A stretch of 64,000 bases of DNA from JBFGFX01 sp965232455 (GTDB taxonomy: Bacteria; Pseudomonadota; Gammaproteobacteria; Steroidobacterales; Woeseiaceae). The stretch spans positions 682,001-746,000 of the forward strand of contig OZ246981.1 in assembly GCA_965232455.1 (NCBI GenBank). Direction: 5' to 3'. Every line of letters begins with the position of its first letter. Positions within the stretch are counted from its first letter, which is position 1. The translations under genes and the position numbers were made by a program. The notes under the pieces are model-generated. The model saw nothing but the letters and a program-made list of their open reading frames with translations, searched no databases and had not been told where the DNA came from. Below, in pieces: positions 34,172-43,268 of this stretch.

Positions 34172-35875
34172 TCATAAGCGCGCTTGCCCCAGTAATTCGA
34201 GAGCGGCATCACGTTTCAGCAATTGCGCTTCGCTGTCGCGCCGGTGTCGGTATTCGAGCTGCCCCGCTTGCAGGCCCTTTTCGCTAACGACAAGCCGGTG
34301 CGGTATGCCGAGCAACTCGGCGTCCGCAAATTTTACGCCGGGACGCGCGTCGCGATCGTCGAAGAGTACGTCGTAACCCGCCTCGGTCAATTCCGCATAG
34401 AGGTTTTCCGCGGCTTCCTTGAGCGTTTCGGATCGCTGCATGTTGATGGGGATCAAAACCACGTCGAACGGCGTCATCGGCTCTGGCCAGATGATACCTC
34501 TCTCGTCGTGATTCTGTTCGATTGCCGCACCGACGATGCGCGTTACGCCGATACCGTAGCAGCCCATCGCCATGACGACGTCGCCGCCGTCCGCGCCCTG
34601 GACGGTTGCCCCCATCGCTTCGGAATACTGGGTTCCGAGTTGGAAAATATGCCCGACTTCTATTCCCCGGGCGATTCGCAAGCTGCCCCGGCCACCCGGC
34701 GTCGGGTCGCCTTGAACGACGTTACGAAGATCGAAAGTTTCCGGTTCGGGAATGTCTCGCCCGAAGTTGACCCCGGTGTGATGAGCGTCGTTCCGGTTTG
34801 CGCCGCAGACGAAGTCACTCATGGAACGTGTTGCATGATCGAAGTAGACGGGTATGCCGATATCGATTGGCCCGGCATAGCCGGTCTTGGCGCCGGTCAC
34901 GTCAAATACCGTTTTGCCCTCCGCCATCGTCAGGGGCGAGCGGACGTCCGGAAGTTTGGCGGCCTTGATCGCATTCAGTTCATGATCGCCCCTCAGCACG
35001 AGCGCAACCGGTGACTCGTTGCCTTCGACGATCAGAGTTTTGAGTGTCTGTTCCGGTTTGATGCCGAGCAGTCGACACAAGGCCTCGATCGTCGTCGTGT
35101 CGGGTGTTTCGACGGTGCGCAACTCGGCTTGCGCCGGCGGACGCGTTGCGGTGGGCGGAACAGTCGCAGCCGTCTCGATGTTGGACGCAAAATTGTCTTC
35201 GTCGCTGTAGGCGATCGCGTCTTCTCCGGAGTCGGCGATGACGTGGAATTCTTGGGACCGGCTGCCGCCTATTTCGCCGCTGTCCGCATCTACGACGCGA
35301 AACGTCAGGCCCAGGCGCTCGAAAACGGCCGTATAAGCAGCGTGCATTCGTTGATAGCTGCGTTCGAGCGAGTCCTGATCCGTATCGAAGGAATAGGCGT
35401 CTTTCATTATGAACTCACGCGCCCGCATAACGCCGAAGCGGGGCCGAATTTCGTCACGAAACTTCGTTTGTATTTGATAGAAGTTGATAGGCAGCTGTTT
35501 GTAGCTTCTCAACTCACGTCGCGCGATGTCGGTGATGACTTCTTCGTGTGTCGGACCAAAGCAGAAATCACGCTCGTGCCGGTCGCGCATACGCAGCAAC
35601 AGGGAACCGTACTTGTCCCATCGGCCGGATTCCTGCCAGAGTTCGGCGGGTTGCACGGCCGGCATCAACAGTTCGAGCGCGCCGGCGTTGTCCATCTCCT
35701 CGCGCACCACACGTTCCACCTTACGCAGCACCTTCAGTCCGAGCGGCATCCAGGTAAACAACCCCGAGGCGAGCCGGCGGATCAGGCCGGCCCGCAGCAT
35801 GAGTTGATGGCTGACGATTTCCGCTTCGGCGGGCGTCTCTTTCAGCGTAGTTAGACCGAATTCTGTAAATCTCAT
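34172..35875 (-). CDS. proS: Prolyl-tRNA synthetase, bacterial type with editing domain
   Basis: Class II synthetase, 567 residues. Motif regions: MRFTEFGLTTLKETPAEAE at the N-terminus, GPTHEEVITDIARRELRSYKQ, RDEIRPRFGVMRAREFIMKDAYSF, then the INS editing domain (~residues 225-400), then GCYGIGVTRIVGAAIEQNHD and the C-terminal anticodon-binding domain. The ATG at 35875 matches the family N-terminus; the longer frame to 35977 is not supported. Confidence 0.96.
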   Translation of the reverse strand: MRFTEFGLTTLKETPAEAEIVSHQLMLRAGLIRRLASGLFTWMPLGLKVLRKVERVVREEMDNAGALELLMPAVQPAELWQESGRWDKYGSLLLRMRDRHERDFCFGPTHEEVITDIARRELRSYKQLPINFYQIQTKFRDEIRPRFGVMRAREFIMKDAYSFDTDQDSLERSYQRMHAAYTAVFERLGLTFRVVDADSGEIGGSRSQEFHVIADSGEDAIAYSDEDNFASNIETAATVPPTATRPPAQAELRTVETPDTTTIEALCRLLGIKPEQTLKTLIVEGNESPVALVLRGDHELNAIKAAKLPDVRSPLTMAEGKTVFDVTGAKTGYAGPIDIGIPVYFDHATRSMSDFVCGANRNDAHHTGVNFGRDIPEPETFDLRNVVQGDPTPGGRGSLRIARGIEVGHIFQLGTQYSEAMGATVQGADGGDVVMAMGCYGIGVTRIVGAAIEQNHDERGIIWPEPMTPFDVVLIPINMQRSETLKEAAENLYAELTEAGYDVLFDDRDARPGVKFADAELLGIPHRLVVSEKGLQAGQLEYRHRRDSEAQLLKRDAALELLGQARL

Positions 35876-36081
35876 GGGTTGGGGACCACTTATTGTCAAG
35901 CGCGCGTATTCTACACAAATGATCGGGTGAGCGGCCTTCTGCGTCTTCCGGCGCCCGCATTCGCAATGCGCCGGCACTTGTTTGCCCCGGCGTCTTCGAG
36001 CAAACTCCCGATTTTTGCACGCGGTCTCGACGTCGATCGCATGCCTGAGCTTGGAAATCGTATCCAGGGAGTTTCAGAACG

Positions 36082-36708
36082 GTGGAAGGACGGCGAAACT
36101 CCGTTGTCGCCCGCGAGGGTATTCCATACATGCTTGCGGTGTTTGCCGCGGTGCTTGCCGTCTGGAACTTCGCCGGGCTGCTCTACACTTTACTGCCGCT
36201 TGCGATCCTTATCTATCTTTATCTAATTTTCCGCGATCCGGTACGCCCGATCCCGGCAGTGCCACTCGGTGTGGTCAGCCCGGTTGACGGTGAAGTCGTG
36301 GCGATTGGTTTGACCGAAAGCAGCGTGCTTGGGCGTGAGGGACAGAAGATCACTATCCGGGTTAACAGCCTGGGTACCTACACGGCGCGCTGTCCGGTCG
36401 AGGGGAAAATCATGGATCTGTGCAGCGAGTCCGAAAAAGACCCGATCGCGGTCCGCTCGAACGGCCTGTGGGTCCGCACGGACGAAGGCGATGACGTGGT
36501 TCTGCAGTTCAGCGGTCATCGTTTTGGTCTCGCGCCACGGGCATTCCTCCGTTACGGAGAGCGTGTCGGCCAGGGACAGCGTTGCGCGTATCTCCGTCTG
36601 ACGCGGCTGGCCGAAATTCAGCTGCCGCTGGCGGCTCGTATTCAGGTCACCGACGGGCAGCGCGTTTCGGCCGGCAGCGACGTGCTTGCGAAGCTGCCGC
36701 CGCCCTGA
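36082..36708 (+). CDS. Phosphatidylserine decarboxylase-like membrane protein lacking catalytic residues
   Basis: 208 residues resembling the short-form PSD family: two N-terminal membrane helices (MLAVFAAVLAVWNFAGLLYTLL region), FRDPVRPIPAVPLGVVSPVDG typical of PSD, and a matching C-terminal fold. Compared with active PSDs, the conserved His of the VHVNRAP motif aligns with Tyr in GTYTARCPVEG, and the self-cleavage FGSR motif aligns with LTRL in RCAYLRLTRLAEIQLP. The pyruvoyl-forming serine is therefore absent. It may be a pseudoenzyme or a diverged family with another role. Start GTG 36082 (GGGAG ten bases upstream) or ATG 36130; both uncertain. Confidence 0.7.
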   Translation: MEGRRNSVVAREGIPYMLAVFAAVLAVWNFAGLLYTLLPLAILIYLYLIFRDPVRPIPAVPLGVVSPVDGEVVAIGLTESSVLGREGQKITIRVNSLGTYTARCPVEGKIMDLCSESEKDPIAVRSNGLWVRTDEGDDVVLQFSGHRFGLAPRAFLRYGERVGQGQRCAYLRLTRLAEIQLPLAARIQVTDGQRVSAGSDVLAKLPPP

Positions 36709-36774
36709 TCCGGGCCGGAAAACCGCGCAATACCAGGCAGGCAAGGCGTCCAAAGTCATGGCAGTATTGTGACA

Positions 36775-37521
36775 ATGGATTCGAGCAACTCTGAACGCGC
36801 TAGACTGGCTTACCTCAGCGCCCTCGGTGTGGAGGTATGGCGCGAGCGCGGTTATTGCGCGGCGGACGATCCCGTTGCCTGCGATTCTCAGGCCGACGAT
36901 CGGCCCGTGACGGAAGTCGGGGTGAGCGGCGGCGGGACGGCTTCGGCTGTGGAAGCTCCGGCGGATTGGACGGAACTGCGGGCCGCGGTTGCGAACTGCA
37001 CTCGTTGCGCGCTCCATAAGACCCGGACACAGACAGTGTTCGGCGTGGGGAGTGAAACCGCCGACTGGTTCATCGTCGGCGAAGCGCCGGGCGCCGAGGA
37101 GGACCGCCGCGGAGAACCGTTCGTCGGCCGGGCCGGGCGGCTGCTCGACGAGATGCTCAGAGCCGTTGGTCTCGATCGCCGTACGGTTTTTATCGCGAAT
37201 ATCCTGAAATGCCGCCCACCCAACAACCGGGACCCCGCCGCGGACGAATCGACGCAGTGCCGTGGCTACCTGAACCGGCAAATAGAGTTGGTAGCGCCGA
37301 AAATCATACTTGCCGTAGGCCGAATCGCGGCTCAGCAATTGCTCGCGACAGACACTCCGGTCGGGCGGCTGCGCGGCCAGCTTCACAGGGTGGGCGAGAG
37401 CGGGATTCCTACGGTCGTGACGTATCACCCGGCGTATCTGTTACGCAGTCCCGTGCAAAAACGTAAAGTATGGCAAGACCTTTGTATGGCCAGAGCCGTC
37501 ATGAGCGAGCCGGGCGCGTGA
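36775..37521 (+). CDS. Type-4 uracil-DNA glycosylase with 4Fe-4S cluster
   Basis: Removes uracil from DNA; family 4 (UdgA-like). 248 residues. The FeS cysteines lie in NCTRCALHKTRTQTVFGVG and later in LKCRPPNNRDP and TQCRGYL. Motif 1 GEAPGAEEDRRGEPFVGRAG and motif 2 TYHPAYLLRSP are intact. The first ~75 residues are a variable extension, as often seen in proteobacteria. ATG 36775 is preferred over GTG 36769. rimI overlaps its stop by 4 bp (GTGA). Confidence 0.92.
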   Translation: MDSSNSERARLAYLSALGVEVWRERGYCAADDPVACDSQADDRPVTEVGVSGGGTASAVEAPADWTELRAAVANCTRCALHKTRTQTVFGVGSETADWFIVGEAPGAEEDRRGEPFVGRAGRLLDEMLRAVGLDRRTVFIANILKCRPPNNRDPAADESTQCRGYLNRQIELVAPKIILAVGRIAAQQLLATDTPVGRLRGQLHRVGESGIPTVVTYHPAYLLRSPVQKRKVWQDLCMARAVMSEPGA

Positions 37522-37997
37522 TTTCGCGTATCCAGGAGATCCCTGTCCGCGTGCGCGGCATGGTGCACGAAGACCTGGCGCTCGTGTCGGACATCGAGCG
37601 CCGAAGCTACGATTTTCCGTGGAGTCACGGCGTATTCCGCGACTGTCTGTTGGCCGGCTACACCTGTCTCGTGTTGGAACACGGCAACGACGTCGCCGGC
37701 TACTCGATATTGTCGGTGGCCGCCGGCGAGGCGCATATTCTCAACCTGTGTGTCGATCCCGGTTTTCGTGGCCTTGGGTACGGTACGCGCCTGTTGGACG
37801 ATCTTGTCGATCGCGCCCGTCGAATGAACGTAAACGCGATTTTCCTCGAGGTCAGGCCGTCCAATTCGGCTGCCCTCTCGCTATATCGGAAAAAGGGCTT
37901 CAAAAAAATCGCCAAGCGGCCGGCCTACTATCAAGCGGCCGGCGGACGCGAGGACGCGGACGTGCTGTCGCTCGTATTCAAACAAGACGCGGTTTGA
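37518..37997 (+). CDS. rimI: Ribosomal protein S18-alanine N-acetyltransferase
   Basis: GNAT-family acetyltransferase of 159 residues. The acetyl-CoA pyrophosphate-binding motif is FRGLGYGTRLLDDLV, the substrate/catalytic region is FLEVRPSNSAALSLYRKKGF, and DIERRSYDFPWSHGVFRDCL is typical of RimI (E/PW). GTG 37518 overlaps the UDG stop; the longer upstream frame lies inside that gene. In many gammaproteobacteria rimI sits near tsaB; here it is paired with UDG. Confidence 0.93.
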   Translation: MISRIQEIPVRVRGMVHEDLALVSDIERRSYDFPWSHGVFRDCLLAGYTCLVLEHGNDVAGYSILSVAAGEAHILNLCVDPGFRGLGYGTRLLDDLVDRARRMNVNAIFLEVRPSNSAALSLYRKKGFKKIAKRPAYYQAAGGREDADVLSLVFKQDAV

Positions 37998-38132
37998 CAG
38001 GCATTCGCCGGACGGACTCAAGGCAAGCTGGCAAGACCAGCGCCAATTGGGCTACACTGCGCCGCCGATCGGCGGGCCGTAATCGGCTTCGCGGTCGCCA
38101 GTCCCGACCGCATTTCTTCAGCGTATTTCCGA

Positions 38133-39713
38133 ATGTCGAACATACAACACGAGGTTAGCAGGCGCCGGACGTTTGCGATCATTTCGCACCCTGACGCCGG
38201 TAAGACGACGCTTACGGAAAAGCTCCTGCTATTCGGCGGCGCAATCCAACTGGCGGGCACGGTAAAGGGCCGCAAAGCCAGCCGCCACGCGACGTCGGAC
38301 TGGATGCTGCTGGAGCAGCAGCGGGGAATCTCGGTAACCTCGTCGGTGATGCAGTTTCCGTACTCGAACTGTGTCGTCAACCTGCTGGATACCCCGGGAC
38401 ACGAGGATTTCTCGGAAGACACCTACCGCACGCTGACGGCGGTCGATTCGGCGCTCATGGTCATCGATTGCGCGAAAGGCGTGGAAAAACGCACCGTCAA
38501 ACTGATGGAGGTGTGCCGGCTGCGCGACACGCCGATCATGACGTTCATCAACAAGCTCGACCGGGACGGCCGTGAGCCCATTGAATTGCTGGACGAAATC
38601 GAATCGGTTCTCGGCATCGAGTGTTCGCCGGTTACCTGGCCGATCGGCATGGGCCGGAACCTGAAGGGCGTTTACCATCTGTTGCAGGATCGAATATTCC
38701 TCTATTCGCCCGGAGCGCGCGAGAAACCTTCCGGCATAGAGACGGTCGAAGGTCTGGGTTCCGCGGAGGCGGACCGTGTCCTCGGCAATGACGCGGAGGC
38801 GTTTCGCGAGGAGATCGAGTTGGTGAAAGGCGCCTGTCCGTCGCTGGATATCGAAGCGTACAGGGCCGCAAGACAGACACCCGTGTTTTTTGGCTCGGCG
38901 CTTGCCAATTTCGGGGTGAAAGAACTGCTCGACGAATTCGTGGCAAACGCTCCGTCTCCGGCGTCGCATCGAAGCGACGAGCGGGAAATCGAGGCGCGTG
39001 AAAAAGACCTGACCGGGTTTGTGTTCAAGATTCAGGCCAACATGGATCCGGGACACCGTGATCGGATAGCTTTCATGCGTCTGTGCTCAGGGGAGTTCAC
39101 CAAGGGTATGCGGCTTCTGCACGTGCGAACCGGTAAGGAGATCAAGATTGCCGACGCCATCACGTTCATGGCAGCGGATCGGCAGCACGCGGAAAGTGCG
39201 TATGCCGGCGACATCATTGGCGTCCACAATCACGGCACGATCAATATCGGCGACAGCTTTTCGCAGGGAGAGCCGCTGCGGTTTTCCGGTATCCCGAGCT
39301 TCGCGCCGGAGATATTTCGTCGCGCGGTCCTCAAGGATCCGCTGCGACTCAAGGCTCTGCAGAAGGGGCTGGCCCAACTGTGCGAGGAGGGTGCGACGCA
39401 GCTTTTCAAGCCGTTGCGGAACAACGACCTCATCCTCGGCGCCGTTGGGCCGCTTCAGTTCGACGTGGTTGCGCACCGCCTGCGACACGAATACAAAGTC
39501 GAGTGTCAATTCGAGCCCGTCAACGTCGCAACGGCGCGTTGGATTCAGACGGACGAAGAGAACTCACTCGCTGACTTCAAGCGCAAGGCGGAAGACAATC
39601 TGGCGATAGACCACGGCGGCAGTCTCGTTTACATCGCTCCGAGCAGGGTGAATCTGAATTTGACCATCGAGCGTTGGCCGGACATCGAGTTCCGCGAGAC
39701 GCGAGAGCTCTGA
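38133..39713 (+). CDS. prfC: Peptide chain release factor 3
   Basis: Translational GTPase that removes RF1/RF2 after termination. 526 residues. G1 HPDAGKTTLTEKLL, G2/switch RGISVTSSVMQFPY, G3 LLDTPGHEDFSEDTYR, G4 FINKLDRD; further RF3-specific stretches include GVYHLLQDRIFLYSPG and GAVGPLQFDVVAHRL. The start ATG follows a 135-bp intergenic region. Cytoplasmic, not essential in E. coli. Confidence 0.97.
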   Translation: MSNIQHEVSRRRTFAIISHPDAGKTTLTEKLLLFGGAIQLAGTVKGRKASRHATSDWMLLEQQRGISVTSSVMQFPYSNCVVNLLDTPGHEDFSEDTYRTLTAVDSALMVIDCAKGVEKRTVKLMEVCRLRDTPIMTFINKLDRDGREPIELLDEIESVLGIECSPVTWPIGMGRNLKGVYHLLQDRIFLYSPGAREKPSGIETVEGLGSAEADRVLGNDAEAFREEIELVKGACPSLDIEAYRAARQTPVFFGSALANFGVKELLDEFVANAPSPASHRSDEREIEAREKDLTGFVFKIQANMDPGHRDRIAFMRLCSGEFTKGMRLLHVRTGKEIKIADAITFMAADRQHAESAYAGDIIGVHNHGTINIGDSFSQGEPLRFSGIPSFAPEIFRRAVLKDPLRLKALQKGLAQLCEEGATQLFKPLRNNDLILGAVGPLQFDVVAHRLRHEYKVECQFEPVNVATARWIQTDEENSLADFKRKAEDNLAIDHGGSLVYIAPSRVNLNLTIERWPDIEFRETREL

Positions 39714-39758
39714 GCCTCGTCAACGACGGCGTCCACCGATCCCAAGTAACGATCTTCC

Positions 39759-41021
39759 ATGCGCAACGTGAAATTCCTCAACAAACAGACGGTCGCCTGG
39801 GCGCTCTACGACACCGGCAATTCGGCGTTTGCCCTCAGCGCGCTCGCCGTCCTGTTTCCGCTGTTTCTCGGCAGCTTCTGGAGTTCGGGAGAAGAGGGCG
39901 CGCTGGTCACGGCGCGGCTCGCCTGGACGACGGCCGCGGCTAGCCTGGTCGTGTTCCTGCTCGCGCCCGTCATGGGCGCTATCGCCGATAGCGGAGGGTA
40001 TCGGAAGCGGTTTCTGTTTGCGTTCGCTTTGCTCGGCGCCGTGGCCTCGGCCGGTCTGGGCCTGACCGGTGAAGGCGATTGGCCGAACGCGTTGCTGCTG
40101 TTCTTCGTTGCCTCGATCGGGTTCTACAGCGGTAACGTGTTTTACGATTCGCTGATCGTCGACGTCAGCGAGCCCCACAACTACAGCCTGGTCTCGGCGC
40201 TTGGCTATTCACTCGGCTATTTCGGCAGTTCGCTGTTGCTGTTGTTGCACGTTTCAATGTTGATCTCGCCGGAAACGTTCGGTCTGGAGTCTATCGGCGG
40301 GGTAGTCCGGTTCGCATTCATTTCCGTTGGCGTCTGGTGGTTGATATTCGTGCTGCCGCTGATGATGGTCGTCCGTGAAAAACCGGCCACGGCTGCCGTG
40401 GGACAGCGCCCGATCGTCGCGGCCTATCAGGCGCTGATGACGACTTTTCGGAAAATCCGGCAATACCGCCAGGTCGTGTTGTTCCTCGCGGGGTATACCT
40501 TGTACATCGCCGGCGTGTTCACCGTCATTTTCATGGCCGTCAACTTTGGGCAACGTCTGGGGTTCGAGCAGACGGACCTCGTGACGGCGCTGCTGATAAC
40601 CAACTTCGTCGGATTTCCGGCAACGCTGCTGTACGGGTCCGTCGGGCACCGGTTCGGCCCGAAGAAAGCGACCTATCTTGGCCTGGCCGTGTATATCGGC
40701 GTCGCCTGTTGGGCGGTGTTTCTAACCGATATCCGCCAGTTTTATGTGATGGCGATAATGATCGGTTGCGTGCAGGGTGGCGTGCAGGGCATGAGCCGGT
40801 CGCTGTACGCTTCACTCATCCCGACGGAACAGTCCGGCGAGTTCTTCGGTTTCTACAACATGCTCACGAAGCTGGCGCATGTCGTCGGGCCGATGTTCGT
40901 CGGCATCGGCGGATTGATCTCGGACGACCCGAAATACATCCTGATAACGCTTCTGCCGTTGTTCGTCGTCGGAGCCGCGCTGCTGGGACGCGTCGAGGAG
41001 ACCGGCGACGATCCGGCTTGA
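39759..41021 (+). CDS. MFS permease, UMF1/Atg22-like family
   Basis: 420-residue integral membrane protein with about 12 helices. The N-terminus contains VAWALYDTGNSAFALSAL, a signature of the UMF1 (Atg22-like) MFS group, followed by VMGAIADSGGYRKRFLF, the usual helix 2-3 loop motif. The substrate is unknown; yeast Atg22 exports amino acids from the vacuole. Copy 2 of the palindromic element begins 10 bp after its stop codon and separates it from the convergent transglutaminase gene. Confidence 0.85.
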   Translation: MRNVKFLNKQTVAWALYDTGNSAFALSALAVLFPLFLGSFWSSGEEGALVTARLAWTTAAASLVVFLLAPVMGAIADSGGYRKRFLFAFALLGAVASAGLGLTGEGDWPNALLLFFVASIGFYSGNVFYDSLIVDVSEPHNYSLVSALGYSLGYFGSSLLLLLHVSMLISPETFGLESIGGVVRFAFISVGVWWLIFVLPLMMVVREKPATAAVGQRPIVAAYQALMTTFRKIRQYRQVVLFLAGYTLYIAGVFTVIFMAVNFGQRLGFEQTDLVTALLITNFVGFPATLLYGSVGHRFGPKKATYLGLAVYIGVACWAVFLTDIRQFYVMAIMIGCVQGGVQGMSRSLYASLIPTEQSGEFFGFYNMLTKLAHVVGPMFVGIGGLISDDPKYILITLLPLFVVGAALLGRVEETGDDPA

Positions 41022-41030
41022 GACAGGACA

Positions 41031-41301
41031 CTAGGGCCTGTTAACCATTGATGGAGCCGCCCTGCCGGAGTGCGATTTTCCGCCCGGCAAGGCGGAAGGA
41101 GCGTGGTTTAGCGTGCTAAATGAGCGACCGATAACGCGGCCGGGCGGAAAATCGGGCCCGGCCCTTCGGGTTGAGCCTGAGTCTGCGCGACTCGTCGTTG
41201 CTCGTCGCTTATTTGGAGTGACCAAACGACGCTCCTCGCGCCTCGATTCGCGCAGACTCAGGCTCAACAGGACGACTCCATCAATGGTTAACAGGCACTA
41301 G
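41031..41301 (-). mobile_element. 271-bp palindromic MITE-like element, copy 2 (inverted relative to copy 1)
   Basis: Same length as the element at 5511-5781 and its reverse complement, with about ten differences by eye (~96% identity). Terminal repeats are 41031-41056 and 41276-41301, with one mismatch (GGCCCTAG versus GGCACTAG). Arm B lies at 41072-41155 and arm A at 41171-41267. The right CTAG (41298-41301) contains the TAG stop of the minus-strand transglutaminase gene, just as copy 1 contains the stop of lpd. Located between convergent genes, it may serve as a bidirectional terminator. No transposase. Confidence 0.85.
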
Positions 41302-43268
41302 GCGTTTGCGGCAAATCGCGTAACGGCCAGGCGCAGGTCCTCGAGATCGCCCTGTTTGTCTTTTCCGTAGCGCGCACGAAGGTACTTGTCGGTGATGTCA
41401 GCGATGGCGGCATTGGCCGTCGCGTTCTCCGTCTGCGTCGATAACCGCGACGCATACGCAAGCGGCGCTTCGCCGCGTCCCGGCTCGCACCCGGTTTTGC
41501 GGACAAATCGACGGTAGAGGACGGCGGCGCCATCGGGCGCGGGCGGACGGTATCGCAGCGCCAGCAGTCCGGCAACGGCGGTGAGTATCACCGCGACAAT
41601 GACGATCAACGCCAACAACATACGGCGGATATCCGGTTCCTCCATTCCCAGCCATTGCATTAACGAAGATTGGTTGTCCGGACCGTAACCCAGAATCCAT
41701 TCGTTCCACTTCGCATTCAGCGCATCCCAGGTCAGTGTGAGCTGATGCAACAGCAAAGACGGCGCCGAAAGGCCCCAATTAGCGCCCGTGCCGTCAAACA
41801 TGGCGCCGGACATTCCAGCATCAATGCGCTCGGGTGCGACGGCGGAGGTCGGATCAATGCGTTTCCAGCCATCATCCTCGAGCCAGACCTCGGTCCAGGC
41901 ATGGGCGTCCGATTGTCTGACGATCAGGTAGTTGCCCATCGGGTTCAGTTCTCCACCCTGGTATCCGATGACGACGCGTGCCGGTATGCCTGCGCCGCGC
42001 ATCAGCACCGCGAACGCCGATGCATAGTGTTCGCAGAATCCGCGCCGGCTCTCGAAAATGAATTCGTCAACGGAGTTGCGGCCGAGTCCAGGAGGTTCGA
42101 GGGTGTAGTAGAACTCCTCCTGATTGAATTTGTGCAATACGGAATCGATATAGTCCAGATCGTCGGCGGCTTCGGATCGGAGTTCCTCGGCGAGGCGCCG
42201 CGTGCGCGGATTGCTGCCGTCGGGCAGGTGCAGGTAGAACCTTTGGGTGAATCGGTTGAGTTCCGGGTTCAGCTTGAAGTTGGGGTACGAAACCGCCTGG
42301 TAGACGACCCGCTGATCGATGGGCTGCGCCCGTGCGAGCTGCTGCTGCTGCCCCATGAACGTCCTTTCGAGCGTCCAGTCGTAGGCCATGTCCAGCGCAA
42401 ACACCCAGTGTTGCCGTGTCGGTTCCATCGTGACTTCGTAACTGATCGGATCACCGGAGTATTCTATTGGCCAGGTGGAACGTTGACCCATCGTGGGTTC
42501 GCTGCCGGTCCACGTCCTGCCGTTGAAGCGATGCAGAACGAGTCCGCGCCAGTATCGCTGCTGCGGTGTCGGCACGGCGTCGTCGAAGCGCACCCGAAAG
42601 GCGACCGCGTCGGACTGGGACAGCGAGCTGATATCTCCCGGGCTCACGGTATCCGACAGACCCGTGACGCCGCTGCTGGTGTCGATGGGCACGGCCCAGA
42701 AAGGCGTGGAAATCCGCGGAAAAAAGATCCACATCGCGAGCATCAGGGGCGTCGCGTAGAGCATCAGGCGCAGGCTGTCGCGAAACGCCTGACGTGTGCT
42801 GCTGCCGCGGCTCACCGACATCTGCAGCCACGCCATCATGGTCAGCGCGAGGCTGACGACCAGGTAGGGCAGGGACCAGATGTATTGTTCCCGCAGGAGC
42901 GAGGACATGATCAGGAAAACCGAAATGAACAGCAGTACGAACTGGTCGCGGCGCTTACGGGTTTCCAACAGTTTCAGCGCCGCCATTACAGCCAGCAGCG
43001 CGGAGCCCGGCCCTACGCCGCTGATTGCCTTGTAGGATCCCAGCACGCCGACAAAACAGAAGGTTGCGAGCGCGAGCCGCACCCAGGCTGCCGGCAGGTG
43101 CCAGCGCTTGCGTTCTATTTGCAGGCGGGTGGCCGCACATACGACGTAGGTCAGCGTTATCCAGGCCGGCAGATACGGGACATGCGGTAACACCGCCAGG
43201 GACAAAGCCGCGACGGTCCAGGGCAAACTGGCCAGCAGCGAGCCGTCTGTCCCGTTTCGTTTAGCCAC
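41298..43268 (-). CDS. TgpA-like transmembrane transglutaminase (DUF3488 + transglutaminase core)
   Basis: 656 residues: ~6 N-terminal membrane helices with the DUF3488 region (residues ~1-180), a periplasmic transglutaminase-like domain (~380-480) with catalytic Cys in RRGFCEHYASAFAVLMRGAG, His in SDAHAWTEVW and Asp in WKRIDPTSA, one further helix (MLLALIVIVAVILTAVAGLLAL) and a cytoplasmic tail. Pseudomonas TgpA is essential; the exact substrate is unknown. GTG 43268 overlaps the DUF58 gene by 8 bp. Its TAG stop sits in the CTAG end of copy 2. Confidence 0.92.
   Translation of the reverse strand: MAKRNGTDGSLLASLPWTVAALSLAVLPHVPYLPAWITLTYVVCAATRLQIERKRWHLPAAWVRLALATFCFVGVLGSYKAISGVGPGSALLAVMAALKLLETRKRRDQFVLLFISVFLIMSSLLREQYIWSLPYLVVSLALTMMAWLQMSVSRGSSTRQAFRDSLRLMLYATPLMLAMWIFFPRISTPFWAVPIDTSSGVTGLSDTVSPGDISSLSQSDAVAFRVRFDDAVPTPQQRYWRGLVLHRFNGRTWTGSEPTMGQRSTWPIEYSGDPISYEVTMEPTRQHWVFALDMAYDWTLERTFMGQQQQLARAQPIDQRVVYQAVSYPNFKLNPELNRFTQRFYLHLPDGSNPRTRRLAEELRSEAADDLDYIDSVLHKFNQEEFYYTLEPPGLGRNSVDEFIFESRRGFCEHYASAFAVLMRGAGIPARVVIGYQGGELNPMGNYLIVRQSDAHAWTEVWLEDDGWKRIDPTSAVAPERIDAGMSGAMFDGTGANWGLSAPSLLLHQLTLTWDALNAKWNEWILGYGPDNQSSLMQWLGMEEPDIRRMLLALIVIVAVILTAVAGLLALRYRPPAPDGAAVLYRRFVRKTGCEPGRGEAPLAYASRLSTQTENATANAAIADITDKYLRARYGKDKQGDLEDLRLAVTRFAANA

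Noticed and set aside
35879..36226. 115-codon ORF upstream of the PSD-like gene
   Set aside because: Overlaps the PSD-like gene in another frame and translates to Cys/Arg/Pro-rich sequence; no sign of coding.
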